From the NCBI RefSeq assembly GCF_018128905.1, contig NZ_CP063808.1, positions 3,596,001 to 3,660,000 on the forward strand: a DNA stretch of 64,000 bases, written 5' to 3'. Positions 7,827-17,891 of this stretch are shown one piece after another (the first letter of the stretch is position 1; the number at the start of each line of letters is the position of its first letter). This DNA comes from Streptomyces sp. A2-16 (GTDB taxonomy: Bacteria > Actinomycetota > Actinomycetes > Streptomycetales > Streptomycetaceae). The position numbers were made by a program, and so were the translations under genes. Below the pieces are notes generated by a model. That model ran no database searches and had not been told where the DNA came from. It worked only from the letters and a program-made list of their open reading frames with translations.

Positions 7827-9305
7827 TCAGTCCTGGACGGGAACCTTCTGGACAGGCGGCGTGGCGGCGACCCCGTTCAGCGAAGTGCCGTTGACGCTCT
7901 GTCCGTTCTGGTTCATCGACGCCAGCAGCTGACGGGCGAGCCCCAGCCCCGTGCCGCCCATGGTGAGCGCCTTGGCGAACATGTCCGCCATGCCGTCGGC
8001 GCCGTTGAGGATCACCATGTTGTCGGCGTTGCCGAACGCGGACGCGCCGGCCCTGACGATCTCCGGCCAGTTCTCGGCGAGTTGCTGGGCGACGACCGCC
8101 TCCTGGTTCTCGGCGAGTGCGGCGGCGCGGGCCTTGATGGCCTCCGCCTCCGCGAGACCCTTCGCCCTGGCCGCCTCGGCCTCCGCGAGACCCTTCGCCT
8201 GCGCCGACGCGGCCTCGGCCTCACCGGTGGCCCGGGTCGACGCCGCCATGGCCGTACCGCGGGCCTTGGTCGCCTCGGCCTCGGCCATCGCGGCCGTCTT
8301 GACCCGGGTGGCCTCGGCCGCCGCAGCGAGCTCGGTCTCCTTCGCCTTGGCCTCGGCCCCGGAGATCCGCGCGTCGCGCTCGGCCTCGGCGAGCGTGCGC
8401 TTCTCGTAGGCCTTGGCGTCCGCCGGCTTGCGGACGTCCGCCTGGAGCTGCTGCTCCCGCCGGTTCGCCTCCAGTTCGGCGATCCGGGTCTCCTGGACGA
8501 CGACCTCCTGCCGGGCCGCGGCGTCGGCGAGCGGACCGGCCTGGCGTGCCTTGGCGCCCGCCTTGTCCCGCTCGGCCTGGTAGCCGGCCTGCAGGATCTC
8601 GCTGTCCCGGGTGGCCTCGGCCATCCGGGCGAACGACTTCTGCTCGGCCTCGGTGGCCAGCCGGTTCGCCTCCGCCTGTGCGATCCGCGCGTCCCGCTGG
8701 ACGGCGGCCGCGTGCGGCATCGCCAGATTCTGGATGTACCCGGTCGGGTCCTCGATCTCGTGGATCTGCAGGGAGTCGACGATGAGTCCCAGCTTCTCCA
8801 TCTCCGTGCCGCAGGCGGCCCGGGTCTGCCCGGTGAGCTTCTCCCGGTCGCGGATCATGTCCTCGACGGTCAACCCGCCGACGATGGACCTGAGATGACC
8901 GGCGAACACGTTGTGCACCCGCTCCGACATCAGCTTCTGCTGGTCGAGGAAGCGGCGCCCCGCGTTGGCGATCGACACGAAGTCGTCGCCCACCTTGAAG
9001 ATGACCACGCCCCGCACCTTGAGCGGGATGCCCTGGTGGGTCACGCAGTCCACATGCAGTTCGGTCTCGTTCAGATCGAGCGAGAGCTTGCGCACCGCCT
9101 GCACACCGGGCAGCACGAGAGTGCCGCGCCCGGTGACGATGCGGAATCCCATGCCCGCTTCGAGCCCCTCGGTCTTGTGGTTCGAGCCCGAGATGATCAG
9201 TGCCTCGTTGGGTTCCGCGACACGCCACATCAGCTTGAACAGACCGATCAGAACGGCGATGGCAGCGACTGCCACCCCCGCAACGACGCCGACAACCATC
9301 GGCAT
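7827..9305 (-). CDS. Flotillin family (SPFH/Band 7) membrane scaffold protein
   Basis: A 492-residue protein. A single N-terminal membrane segment (residues 3-24) is followed by an SPFH domain to about residue 190. Residues 200-420 form a long Ala/Glu coiled coil with repeated AEAEA, KARGTAMA and KGLAEAEAARA stretches. The C-terminus ends in an Asn/Gly-rich tail. Flotillins oligomerise on the inner membrane face and organise lipid microdomains. The start MPMVVG is preceded by AAAGGGGG at good spacing. The gene directly upstream encodes a small NfeD-like protein, the usual partner of flotillins. Confidence 0.92.
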   Translation of the reverse strand: MPMVVGVVAGVAVAAIAVLIGLFKLMWRVAEPNEALIISGSNHKTEGLEAGMGFRIVTGRGTLVLPGVQAVRKLSLDLNETELHVDCVTHQGIPLKVRGVVIFKVGDDFVSIANAGRRFLDQQKLMSERVHNVFAGHLRSIVGGLTVEDMIRDREKLTGQTRAACGTEMEKLGLIVDSLQIHEIEDPTGYIQNLAMPHAAAVQRDARIAQAEANRLATEAEQKSFARMAEATRDSEILQAGYQAERDKAGAKARQAGPLADAAARQEVVVQETRIAELEANRREQQLQADVRKPADAKAYEKRTLAEAERDARISGAEAKAKETELAAAAEATRVKTAAMAEAEATKARGTAMAASTRATGEAEAASAQAKGLAEAEAARAKGLAEAEAIKARAAALAENQEAVVAQQLAENWPEIVRAGASAFGNADNMVILNGADGMADMFAKALTMGGTGLGLARQLLASMNQNGQSVNGTSLNGVAATPPVQKVPVQD

Positions 9306-9438
9306 ACGCCCCCTTTGGATGGTGCCCTTTCGGCACCGAACGAAGGGAGTGTGCGCCTGTTCGAGGCCCGGGTGAAGACGCTGACGAATCCTTGTCGAAA
9401 CCTTGATACAAACGCCTCTCACCTGCGCGTTGGCAGGC

Positions 9439-9657
9439 TCAACTGTCGTAGGCGGCCTGTACGTAGACCGTTCTCGGCGGCAGGTACTCCACGACCATCA
9501 CCACGGTGCCCCGCTCCATCCGGTCCGAGCCGGAGGCGGGGTAGGCGAGGAAGTGCTCGGCGCCGCCCCGCACCCGGACGATCACCTCGCCGACGAGCCC
9601 CGGCCCGATCGTCCCCGTGACCCGTCCCATGAGCCCGACCATCGACGCATCGTCCAT
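9439..9657 (-). CDS. Small NfeD-like OB-fold protein, probable flotillin partner
   Basis: A 72-residue protein reading GLMGRVTGTIGPGLVGEVIV, then a Gly-Gly-Ala/His segment and a terminal strand VVMVVEYLPPRTVYVQ. This order of glycine-rich turns and beta strands resembles the C-terminal OB domain of NfeD proteins, which pair with SPFH proteins. It lies 133 bp upstream of, and on the same strand as, the flotillin. The start is uncertain: no clear ribosome-binding site precedes the ATG, and a GTG two codons earlier is possible. Function is inferred from context. Confidence 0.6.
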   Translation of the reverse strand: MDDASMVGLMGRVTGTIGPGLVGEVIVRVRGGAEHFLAYPASGSDRMERGTVVMVVEYLPPRTVYVQAAYDS

Positions 9658-9683
9658 GGTCACAGGGTACGGGCGGAACGCCG

Positions 9684-11108
9684 TCAGGCGGCGCGGGAAT
9701 CCACGGCCGCCTCCCGGGGCGGCCACGCCTCGTGCCAGCGCAGCTCCGCCTCCAACTGCGCGGCCAGTGACAGGAGAAGCGGTTCACTGTTCGCGGGACC
9801 GAGCAGCTGGGCCCCCACGGGCAGGCCCTCGCCGACGAACCCGGCGGGCACGTTCACCCCGGGCCACCCCAGCACGTTCCACGGCCAGGCGTACGGACAG
9901 GCCGCGATCATCGCGCGGTCGGTGGCCAGCCCGCCCAGCCGGAGCATCGCCCCGATGCGCGGTGGGGGAGCGGCCGTCGTCGGGGCGAGGACGACGTCGT
10001 ACGACGTGAAGAACCCGCCGATACGGCGGTGCAGGACCGCCTCCGCGCCCCGCGCCGCCCTGAGCGGGACTCCTCCGAGCAGTCCGCCGAGCCTGGCCGC
10101 GTCCCGGGTGCGGCGGTCGAGGAGCGCGGGGAAGGGCGCCTCACGGACCCGCTCGGCGATACCGGCCGTGGCGCGCGGGATGAAGGTGAGGCCGATCTGC
10201 CCGTACGGCGGATCCGCCTCCTCGACGGTGTGCCCCAAGGCGCTCAGTTTCTCGGCGAGTTCGACGACCTGCGCCCGTACGTCCGACTGGAGCCTTGCGG
10301 GCAGCGCGGTGAACGGCGGTTTCAGGGCGAGCGCGATGCGCAGCCGGCCGGGATCGCGGCCGACCGCTGCCGAGGCGTCCACGCCGGGCGGGCGGTGCGG
10401 GTCCAGGTCGTGGTTGCCGCTCGCCGCGTCGAGCAGCAGGGCCGCGTCGGCGACCGTGCGGGCGAGCGTGCCGTTGACGGTGATGCCCTGGAAGGACTCG
10501 CCGCGCGGCCAGGTGGAGATGCGGCCGCGCTGCGGCTTGATGCCGACGAGGTGCGTCCAGGAGGCGGGGATGCGCACCGAACCGGCGCCGTCCGAGCCGA
10601 GGGCCGCGGGCACCAGACCGGCGGCGACGGCCGCGGCGGACCCGCCCGACGAGCCGCCCGGGGTGTGCTCCGGGCTCCATGGATTGCGGGTCGCGCCGAA
10701 GGCCGGCCCCTCGGTGAACGGCCACTGGCCGAACTCGCAGGTGTTCGTCTTGCCGACGATCACGGCCCCGGCCGCGCGCAGCCGTCGTACCGCCTCACCG
10801 TCCCGGGCGACCGCCGGGAACTCGCCCTGGCAGCCGAACGCGGTGGGTTCACCGGCCACGTCCATGTCGTCCTTGACGGCGATCGGCACTCCGAGCAGCG
10901 GTTTGCGTACGCCGGCGGCGAGTTGTGCGTCCGCGGCCTCGGCCTCGGCGAGGGCGGCATCGGTCCGCACGATCCGGAAGGCGTTGAGGGAGCCCTGGGA
11001 GGCCTCGATCCTCGCCAGGGTCTGCTCGACGAGGGCCCGCGAGGTGAGGGTGCCGTCGGCCAGGGCGCGGGCGGTCTCCGCCAGGCCTGCGGAACGTTCG
11101 TGCGTCAT
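9684..11108 (-). CDS. Amidase, amidase-signature (AS) family
   Basis: A 474-residue AS-family serine hydrolase acting on carboxamides. The Ser-cisSer-Lys triad is visible: Lys79 in VPIAVKDDMD, the cis-serine in TPGGSSGGSAA around residues 153-154, and nucleophile Ser177 in GSDGAGSVRIP. The usual motif is GTDTGGSIR, so two glycine-rich positions differ here (Gly-Ala for Thr-Gly), but the nucleophile is kept. There is no signal peptide, so it is cytoplasmic; its substrate is unknown. The start MTHERSAG follows GGAGGTG at ideal spacing. Confidence 0.9.
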   Translation of the reverse strand: MTHERSAGLAETARALADGTLTSRALVEQTLARIEASQGSLNAFRIVRTDAALAEAEAADAQLAAGVRKPLLGVPIAVKDDMDVAGEPTAFGCQGEFPAVARDGEAVRRLRAAGAVIVGKTNTCEFGQWPFTEGPAFGATRNPWSPEHTPGGSSGGSAAAVAAGLVPAALGSDGAGSVRIPASWTHLVGIKPQRGRISTWPRGESFQGITVNGTLARTVADAALLLDAASGNHDLDPHRPPGVDASAAVGRDPGRLRIALALKPPFTALPARLQSDVRAQVVELAEKLSALGHTVEEADPPYGQIGLTFIPRATAGIAERVREAPFPALLDRRTRDAARLGGLLGGVPLRAARGAEAVLHRRIGGFFTSYDVVLAPTTAAPPPRIGAMLRLGGLATDRAMIAACPYAWPWNVLGWPGVNVPAGFVGEGLPVGAQLLGPANSEPLLLSLAAQLEAELRWHEAWPPREAAVDSRAA

Positions 11109-11245
11109 GCGGGACACCTCCGGGACGACGTTGCCTACCGAACAGTAACCTCGGAAAGCGCTTCGCCGGAACGTCCATGGCGGGGGCGGGCGTTCGACGG
11201 ACGGCACAGCAGGCCCACAGGGCTCACGCGTTCCTGCGCAAAGCA

Positions 11246-11274
11246 TTGACTCGTGTATGCCTCAGCCCTACCTT
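11246..11274 (+). promoter_or_regulatory. Candidate promoter of the GH43/AbfB gene
   Basis: TTGACT and TACCTT are separated by exactly 17 bp, a good match to a housekeeping (HrdB-type) promoter. The predicted transcript would start near 11281, about 80 bp before the GTG start, placing the palindrome at 11287 just downstream of the start point. Confidence 0.6.
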
Positions 11275-11286
11275 CTGATCGACTTT

Positions 11287-11301
11287 CCGAACTTCGTTCG
11301 G
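11287..11301. promoter_or_regulatory. Palindromic operator candidate upstream of the GH43/AbfB gene
   Basis: CCGAAC-TTC-GTTCGG is a perfect 6-bp inverted repeat with a 3-bp centre. It lies at about +6 to +20 of the predicted promoter, where a bound repressor would block elongation. Its sequence differs from the CebR-type boxes in front of the two neighbouring hemicellulase genes. Confidence 0.5.
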
Positions 11302-11362
11302 GATATCGGACGTTTGGACAGTGCCGTCGCGTCTTGTTTCTTGTTCGAGGGAGAGCCGCCCC

Positions 11363-12742
11363 GTGACCACCCGACCCCCCACGCCGTCCCGTCGCACCCT
11401 GCTGCGCGCGATGGCGGCCCTGCCCGCCTCCGCCGTCCTGCTGGGCGAACTGCCCGGCGCGGCCCACGCGGCCGCCCCGCCGAGCGGTTCGGCCACGCGC
11501 TACACGATCGTGCCGTTCCTCAACAGCAACGACGGCACCGTGAACGTCTACCAGTCCGACGACGCCACGGACTTCCGGCTCCTCAAGTCCTCCGCCTACA
11601 CCCCGCCCAGCAACAGGATCCGCGACGCAAGCGTCTTCAAGCACACCGACGGCTACTACTACCTGACGTACACGACGCACACCTGGCAGGACGTCAGCAC
11701 CACGATCGGTTTCGCGCGCAGCTCCGACCGGGCCAACTGGACCTTCCTGTACGACTACACGGTCCCGATCGCCAATCTGTCCCGCGCGTGGGCGCCGGAG
11801 TGGTTCGTCGACAGCGACGGCAGTGTCAACGTCATCGTGTCCTGCTCGGTCGTCAGCGACGAGTGGATCTTCACGCCGTACCGGCTGAGGGCCACGAACT
11901 CCGCGCTGACGGCCTGGAGTTCACCGGTGGCGCTGTCCGGGATCGGTGCGAACCACATCGACACGTACATCGTGAGGACCGGCTCGACCTACCACGCCTT
12001 CACGAAGAACGAGACCACGAAGTACATCGAGTACGCGACCGCGTCGTCCCTGGCCGGGCCCTACACGATCTCCAGGACGGGCGACTGGGCGGGCTGGGGC
12101 AGCTATCGCGAAGGCCCGTCCGTGATCCAGCTCGACAACGGTGGCTGGCGGATCTTCTTCGACGGGTACGGCGACGGGACCTACTACTGCAGCGACAGCT
12201 ACGACGGCTTCGCGACCTGGTCGGCCCCGGTCGCGCTCCCGGTCGTCTCCGGTACCGCCCGCCACTTCACGGTCGTCAAGGAGACGGTGTCCGGCGGTCC
12301 CTCGCTCGCGAAGAACGTCACGCGCTCCTTCCGGTCGGCCAACTACTCCACGCGGTACTGGCAGACGCAGTCCTCGCTGCTCAACCTGCCGGTGGTGTCG
12401 AGTTCCAGCACGTCCGCGGAGAAGACGGCGTCCACCTTCACGGTGGTGGCGGGCCTCGCCGACTCGAACGGCTACTCCTTCCGTGACTCCTCCGGCAACT
12501 ACCTTCGCCACTGGGACTTCCGCGCCCGCTTCGACGCCAACGACGGCACGTCGACCTTCGCCAAGGACGCGACCTTCATCGCCCGCACGGGATCGTCCTC
12601 GGGCTCGATCCGCTGGGAGTCGTACAACTATCCCGGCTACTACCTGCGCCACTACAACTACCAACTCCGGGTGGAGCGGACGGCCGGCACGGATCTCTTC
12701 TGGCAGGACAGCTCCTTCGTGCCGGTGACCGCCTGGGCGTGA
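11363..12742 (+). CDS. Secreted GH43 family alpha-L-arabinofuranosidase with C-terminal AbfB (CBM42) domain
   Basis: A 459-residue exported enzyme. A Tat signal (SRRTLLRAMAALPAS) ends near residue 40 at AHA-AA. Residues 45-310 form a five-bladed propeller-like catalytic domain with conserved RDASVFKHTDGYYYLTY, APEWFVDSDGSVNVIVS and YREGPSVIQLDNG, the last carrying the likely general acid Glu. Residues 330-455 are an AbfB arabinose-binding domain with repeated SFRSANYSTRYW, RHWDFRARFD and YLRHYNYQLRV. The expected action is removal of arabinose side chains from arabinoxylan. Start GTG, preceded by GAGGGAG. It opens a hemicellulose gene group continuing with GH30 and CE2. Confidence 0.85.
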   Translation: MTTRPPTPSRRTLLRAMAALPASAVLLGELPGAAHAAAPPSGSATRYTIVPFLNSNDGTVNVYQSDDATDFRLLKSSAYTPPSNRIRDASVFKHTDGYYYLTYTTHTWQDVSTTIGFARSSDRANWTFLYDYTVPIANLSRAWAPEWFVDSDGSVNVIVSCSVVSDEWIFTPYRLRATNSALTAWSSPVALSGIGANHIDTYIVRTGSTYHAFTKNETTKYIEYATASSLAGPYTISRTGDWAGWGSYREGPSVIQLDNGGWRIFFDGYGDGTYYCSDSYDGFATWSAPVALPVVSGTARHFTVVKETVSGGPSLAKNVTRSFRSANYSTRYWQTQSSLLNLPVVSSSSTSAEKTASTFTVVAGLADSNGYSFRDSSGNYLRHWDFRARFDANDGTSTFAKDATFIARTGSSSGSIRWESYNYPGYYLRHYNYQLRVERTAGTDLFWQDSSFVPVTAWA

Positions 12743-12780
12743 GTCCGGCCCGCTGTCGTCACCACGGTCGGGCGAAAGGC

Positions 12781-12809
12781 TTGACCGTGGTGAGCGGCGT
12801 CGTTAACTT
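12781..12809 (+). promoter_or_regulatory. Candidate promoter of the GH30 glucuronoxylanase gene
   Basis: TTGACC and TAACTT are separated by 17 bp. The transcript would begin near 12816, leaving a 155-nt leader that contains the CebR-type box. The distance from the box suggests a roadblock mode or a second promoter closer to it. Confidence 0.45.
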
Positions 12810-12919
12810 GCGTCAGGTCTGCCACTTGGACACCGTTCACCATCTCGAACGGTCATCGACAGGCGCGGCACCCCCGGCACCTCCCGTGGAAACGGCACGT
12901 CTCCAGTCCTTCGTGAGTG

Positions 12920-12933
12920 TGGGAGCGCTCCCA
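12920..12933. promoter_or_regulatory. Perfect CebR-type operator (TGGGAGCGCTCCCA)
   Basis: A 14-bp perfect palindrome identical to the known binding site of CebR, the LacI-family cello-oligosaccharide repressor of Streptomyces. It lies 37 bp upstream of the GH30 start codon. It implies release of repression by cellobiose/cellotriose. No cebR gene is in the window. Confidence 0.9.
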
Positions 12934-12970
12934 CCATCACGGAGCGAACCAGCAGCCAGGAGGAGGAAAC

Positions 12971-14281
12971 ATGGCACAGAGTCGGCAGGAACCCCCGAGA
13001 GGGGAGCGGAGATCGCCGAGCCGGAGGGCCGTCCTCGCGACAATGGGGACCCTGTCCGTCCTTGCCGCCACGCCGTCCCTCGCGCGGGCCTCCGACACCG
13101 GGGCCGTGACGGCAGCCGCCACGGCCGTCATCGATCCGTCGGCCACACGGCAGACGATCCGCGGCTTCGGCGGCATGAGCCACACGGCCTGGATCGGCGA
13201 CCTCACCGCGGCCCAGCGGGACATGGCGTTCGGGACCGGGGACGGACAGCTCGGGTTCACCCTGCTGAGGATCCCCGTGCCCGAGGACAGGGCGGCCTGG
13301 AACCGCGACCTGGCGACCGCCAAGCGCGCCGCCGAACTCGGGGCCGCCGTCATCGCGTCACCGTGGAATCCTCCCGCCTCCATGGTCGAGACCTTCGTCC
13401 GCGGCAGCCAGACCGACGCGCGACGACTGAGGTACGACATGTACGGCGCGTACGCCCAGCACCTCAACGACTTCACCACGTACCTGCGGAACAACGGCGT
13501 GAACCTGTACGCCGTCTCGGTCCAGAACGAGCCCGACTACGCGCACGACTGGACCTGGTGGACCCCCGCCGAGATGGTCCGGTTCCTGCGCGAGAACGCC
13601 GGCTCGATCGGCACCAGGGTCATCGCGCCGGAGTCCTTCCAGTACCTGAAGAACATGTCGGACCCGATCCTCAACGACGCGACGGCACTTGCCAACGTGG
13701 ACGTGATCGGGGCCCACCTCTACGGCACGCCGTTCGCGAACTTCCCCTACCCCCTCTTCAAGCAGAAGGGCGCCGGCAAGGAACTCTGGATGACGGAGGT
13801 CTACTACCCCAACAGCACGGACTCGGCGGACCTGTGGCCCCAGGCGCTCGACGTGGGGGAGCACATCCACCGGGCCATGGTGGAGGCCGAGTTCCAGGCC
13901 TACATCTGGTGGTACATCCGGCGCGGCTACGGCCCGATGCGCGAGGACGGCAGGATCAGCAAGCGGGGCGCCGCCATGGCGCACTTCGCCAGGTTCGTCC
14001 GGCCCGGGTACGCGAGGGTCGAGGCGACGGCGAATCCGGCGACGAACGTCTACGTCTCCGCCTACCGGGGCGGCGGTGCCACGGTCGTCGTCACCGTCAA
14101 CAAGGGGGCCGCCGGGGTGAGTCAGCAGTTCACCCTGGCGAACCGCGCCGGGTCCAGCGTCGCGTCCTGGCTGACCGACGCGAGCAGGAACGTCGCCTCC
14201 CAGGGCACGACCGGCATCTCGAACGGCTCCTTCACCGTCACCTTGCCCGCACGAAGCGCGATGACGTTCGTGATCCGCTGA
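12971..14281 (+). CDS. Secreted GH30 subfamily 8 glucuronoxylanase
   Basis: A 436-residue exported endoxylanase. The Tat signal contains SRRAVLATMGTLSVLAATPS, with cleavage near residue 42. The (beta/alpha)8 domain starts at IRGFGGMSHTAW. The acid/base is Glu187 in VQNEPDY and the nucleophile Glu276 in MTEVYYP. WWYIRRGYGP near residue 315 matches the arginine-containing loop that binds the 4-O-methylglucuronate branch, which defines GH30_8 enzymes. The last 90 residues form the side beta-domain. The start follows AGGAGG. A perfect CebR box lies just upstream, so expression should respond to cello-oligosaccharides. Confidence 0.92.
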   Translation: MAQSRQEPPRGERRSPSRRAVLATMGTLSVLAATPSLARASDTGAVTAAATAVIDPSATRQTIRGFGGMSHTAWIGDLTAAQRDMAFGTGDGQLGFTLLRIPVPEDRAAWNRDLATAKRAAELGAAVIASPWNPPASMVETFVRGSQTDARRLRYDMYGAYAQHLNDFTTYLRNNGVNLYAVSVQNEPDYAHDWTWWTPAEMVRFLRENAGSIGTRVIAPESFQYLKNMSDPILNDATALANVDVIGAHLYGTPFANFPYPLFKQKGAGKELWMTEVYYPNSTDSADLWPQALDVGEHIHRAMVEAEFQAYIWWYIRRGYGPMREDGRISKRGAAMAHFARFVRPGYARVEATANPATNVYVSAYRGGGATVVVTVNKGAAGVSQQFTLANRAGSSVASWLTDASRNVASQGTTGISNGSFTVTLPARSAMTFVIR

Positions 14282-14297
14282 CACACCACCGCGGGAA

Positions 14298-14549
14298 TCA
14301 CTCCTCGTCCGGCAGGAAGCAGCTGTCGTGCCGGACGCGGAACCGCTCCAGTTCCTCGCCGCCGCGCTGCCCCACCTCCGCGACCTGCTCGAAGTACTCC
14401 TCGCGCGGGGCAGCCGGGGAGAAACGCATGAGCATGGACATGGGCTCGTCGGTCACGTTCCTGAAGGCGTGCAGACCGCCGACCGGCACGTACAGGAAGT
14501 CCCCCTCGCGGCCCGTGACCCACTTCTCGCCATTGGTCCCCTCGGCGGA
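14298..14549 (-). pseudogene. Cupin domain protein, remnant of the C-terminal half
   Basis: The minus-strand frame encodes 83 residues with clear cupin beta-barrel features: GREGDFLYVPVGGLHAFRNV is the second cupin motif, followed by a conserved C-terminal stretch (APREEYFEQVAEVGQ). The first cupin motif (the HxH half) is missing. The frame is closed upstream by TGA at 14550-14552, and a 13-bp hairpin lies immediately beyond. An internal ATG gives a 63-residue ORF that could not form a complete cupin. It therefore looks like a decayed or truncated gene. Confidence 0.7.
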
Positions 14550-14558
14550 TCATCTTGG

Positions 14559-14600
14559 ACCGGCCGGGGCCGAGGGCCGGGGGCCTGGGCCCCGGCCGGT
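14559..14600. terminator. Strong GC hairpin at the broken end of the cupin remnant
   Basis: A perfect 13-bp inverted repeat (ACCGGCCGGGGCC and its complement) with a 16-nt loop. It may be an old terminator brought next to the cupin remnant by a deletion. The rest of 14601-14843 is GC-rich leader of the pgm gene with no other feature that I can support. Confidence 0.5.
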
Positions 14601-14843
14601 GAGCGGGGCGCTCCGGGACCGGGCTGAGGCCTCCGGCAGGGGGTGGACCTCCCGGCGCGGGGCGGACCTCCTGGGTGCCTCCGCGACGGGATACCGCCGG
14701 AGCGAGACGGCAGACTGCCTCAGTGAGTCGGCACGCCGCCGAAGTCAGGACGCATCCGCGGCGCCCCGCGCGCGTCTCCGTGGCCCCGGCGGGGGAGAAT
14801 GGGGCCCGTACCCAACGGTCGACCCTTGCGGAGGAGCGGGGAA

Positions 14844-16484
<1,641 letters not shown>

Positions 16485-16911
16485 CCCGCGGCCGGGGGCC
16501 GGTGCCGGTGGTGTGCCGGGTGCGTGGTCCGTGGCGCGGGTCTGTGGTGCCGGCGGCGTGCCGGGTGTCTGGGCTGCGGCCGGGGGCTGTGGTGCCGGGC
16601 AGCTGACCCGCGGCTGGGGTCGGTGGTGCTGACGCGCTTGGTTGCCCGCCCGCGGCCGGTGTCTGTGGCTGGTGGGGTGCCGGTGCCGGTGCCGGTGCCT
16701 GCGGCTGTGGCTGGTGACGTGCCGGTGCCGGGCTGCCTGGTCCGCGGTCGGCCACCGTCCCGCCGTATCCACTCCGGCCACCTCCCCGCCGTACCCACTC
16801 CGGCCGCCACCAGCGGTCGCGACGGCGTACGCCCCCTGTGTGACGGAATCCTCACCGTGCCCCTCGTGGAAAGGGTCGCCGTGCCCGTCACCAGGGGCGA
16901 TCGTGGGCGGC
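16485..16911. other. Gene-free gap with degenerate GGTGCCGGT-rich repeats
   Basis: 427 bp between pgm and the amidohydrolase. The first 270 bp are imperfect direct repeats of GTGCCGG and GGCTGTGG words (for example three tandem CCGGTG units near 16678-16697). Open frames here are low-complexity and inconsistent. The final 100 bp should hold the promoter of the next gene, but I see no convincing boxes. Confidence 0.6.
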
Positions 16912-17811
16912 ATGAATGATCGCGACGTGGCGACGACCGAGGAGGCCGACGAGGTCCGCCGCTTCTGGGGCCGGCTCGGTCTGCCGGGGCTGATCGACGT
17001 CCACACCCACTTCATGCCCGAGCGGGTCCTGCACAAGGTGTGGGCGTACTTCGACGCCAACGGGCCGCTGATCGGCGGGCTGGGATGGCCGATCACGTAC
17101 CGGAAGGCGGAGGCCGAGAGAACGGCCCTGCTACGGGGGTTCGGGGTGCGGGCCTTCACCTCGATGCTCTATCCCCACAAGCCCGGCATGGCCAGGTGGC
17201 TGAACGGATGGGCGGCCGACTTCGCCCGCCGCACCCCCGACTGTCTGCACACCGCCACCCTCCACCCCGAGCCGGACGTCGAGGACTACGTCCGCGAGGC
17301 CGTCGAAGCGGGGGCCCGGGTCTTCAAGGCGCACGTCCAGGTCGGCGGATACGACCCGGCCGACGAACTCCTCCAGCGGGCCTGGGGGCTGCTGGCCGAG
17401 GCGGGCGTCCCCGTGGTGATCCACTGCGGCTCCGGACCCGCGCCCGGCAAGCACACCGGCCCCGAGCCCATCGCGCGGGTGCTGGCACGGCACCCCGGGC
17501 TGCGGCTGATCATCGCCCACATGGGCATGCCCGAGTACGAGGAGTTCCTCGACCTCGCCGAGCGGTACGACCAGGTGCGGCTGGACACGACGATGGCGTT
17601 CACCGACTTCACCGAGGGGTTCATGCCGTTCCCGCGCCGGATCCTGCCCCGGCTCGACGCGCTGGGCGACCGCATCCTGCTCGGCTCGGACTTCCCGAGC
17701 ATCCCCTACCCCTACCTGCACCAGCTCCACGCCCTGGAACGCCTGGATCTCGGACCGGAGTGGCTGCGGGCCGTGTGCCACGACAACGCGAGAAGCCTGT
17801 TCGGCGTGTGA
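16912..17811 (+). CDS. Amidohydrolase family protein (TIM-barrel metal hydrolase, ACMSD-like group)
   Basis: A 299-residue amidohydrolase_2 protein. LPGLIDVHTHFMPE near residue 25 carries the HxH metal site. VVIHCGSGP near residue 168 and LIIAHMGMPEYEEF near residue 200 hold further histidines, and ILLGSDFPSIPYP near residue 258 holds the catalytic Asp. Family members are decarboxylases or hydrolases of aromatic and cyclic acids; the substrate here is unknown. It is followed 81 bp later, across short tandem repeats, by a VOC gene, so the two may be co-transcribed. Confidence 0.82.
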   Translation: MNDRDVATTEEADEVRRFWGRLGLPGLIDVHTHFMPERVLHKVWAYFDANGPLIGGLGWPITYRKAEAERTALLRGFGVRAFTSMLYPHKPGMARWLNGWAADFARRTPDCLHTATLHPEPDVEDYVREAVEAGARVFKAHVQVGGYDPADELLQRAWGLLAEAGVPVVIHCGSGPAPGKHTGPEPIARVLARHPGLRLIIAHMGMPEYEEFLDLAERYDQVRLDTTMAFTDFTEGFMPFPRRILPRLDALGDRILLGSDFPSIPYPYLHQLHALERLDLGPEWLRAVCHDNARSLFGV

Positions 17812-17817
17812 CACCGT

Positions 17818-17876
17818 CACGGACCACGGACACCGAGCACCGACCACGGACACCGACCACGGACACCGACCACGGA
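17818..17876. repeat. Tandem 13-bp repeat between the amidohydrolase and VOC genes
   Basis: The unit CACCGACCACGGA occurs three times perfectly head to tail (17838-17876). A one-mismatch copy occupies 17818-17830 and a partial unit lies between. The array fills most of the 80-bp intergenic space and ends just before the ribosome-binding site AAGGAG of the VOC gene. Confidence 0.85.
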
Positions 17877-17891
17877 GCAAGGAGACCCACC

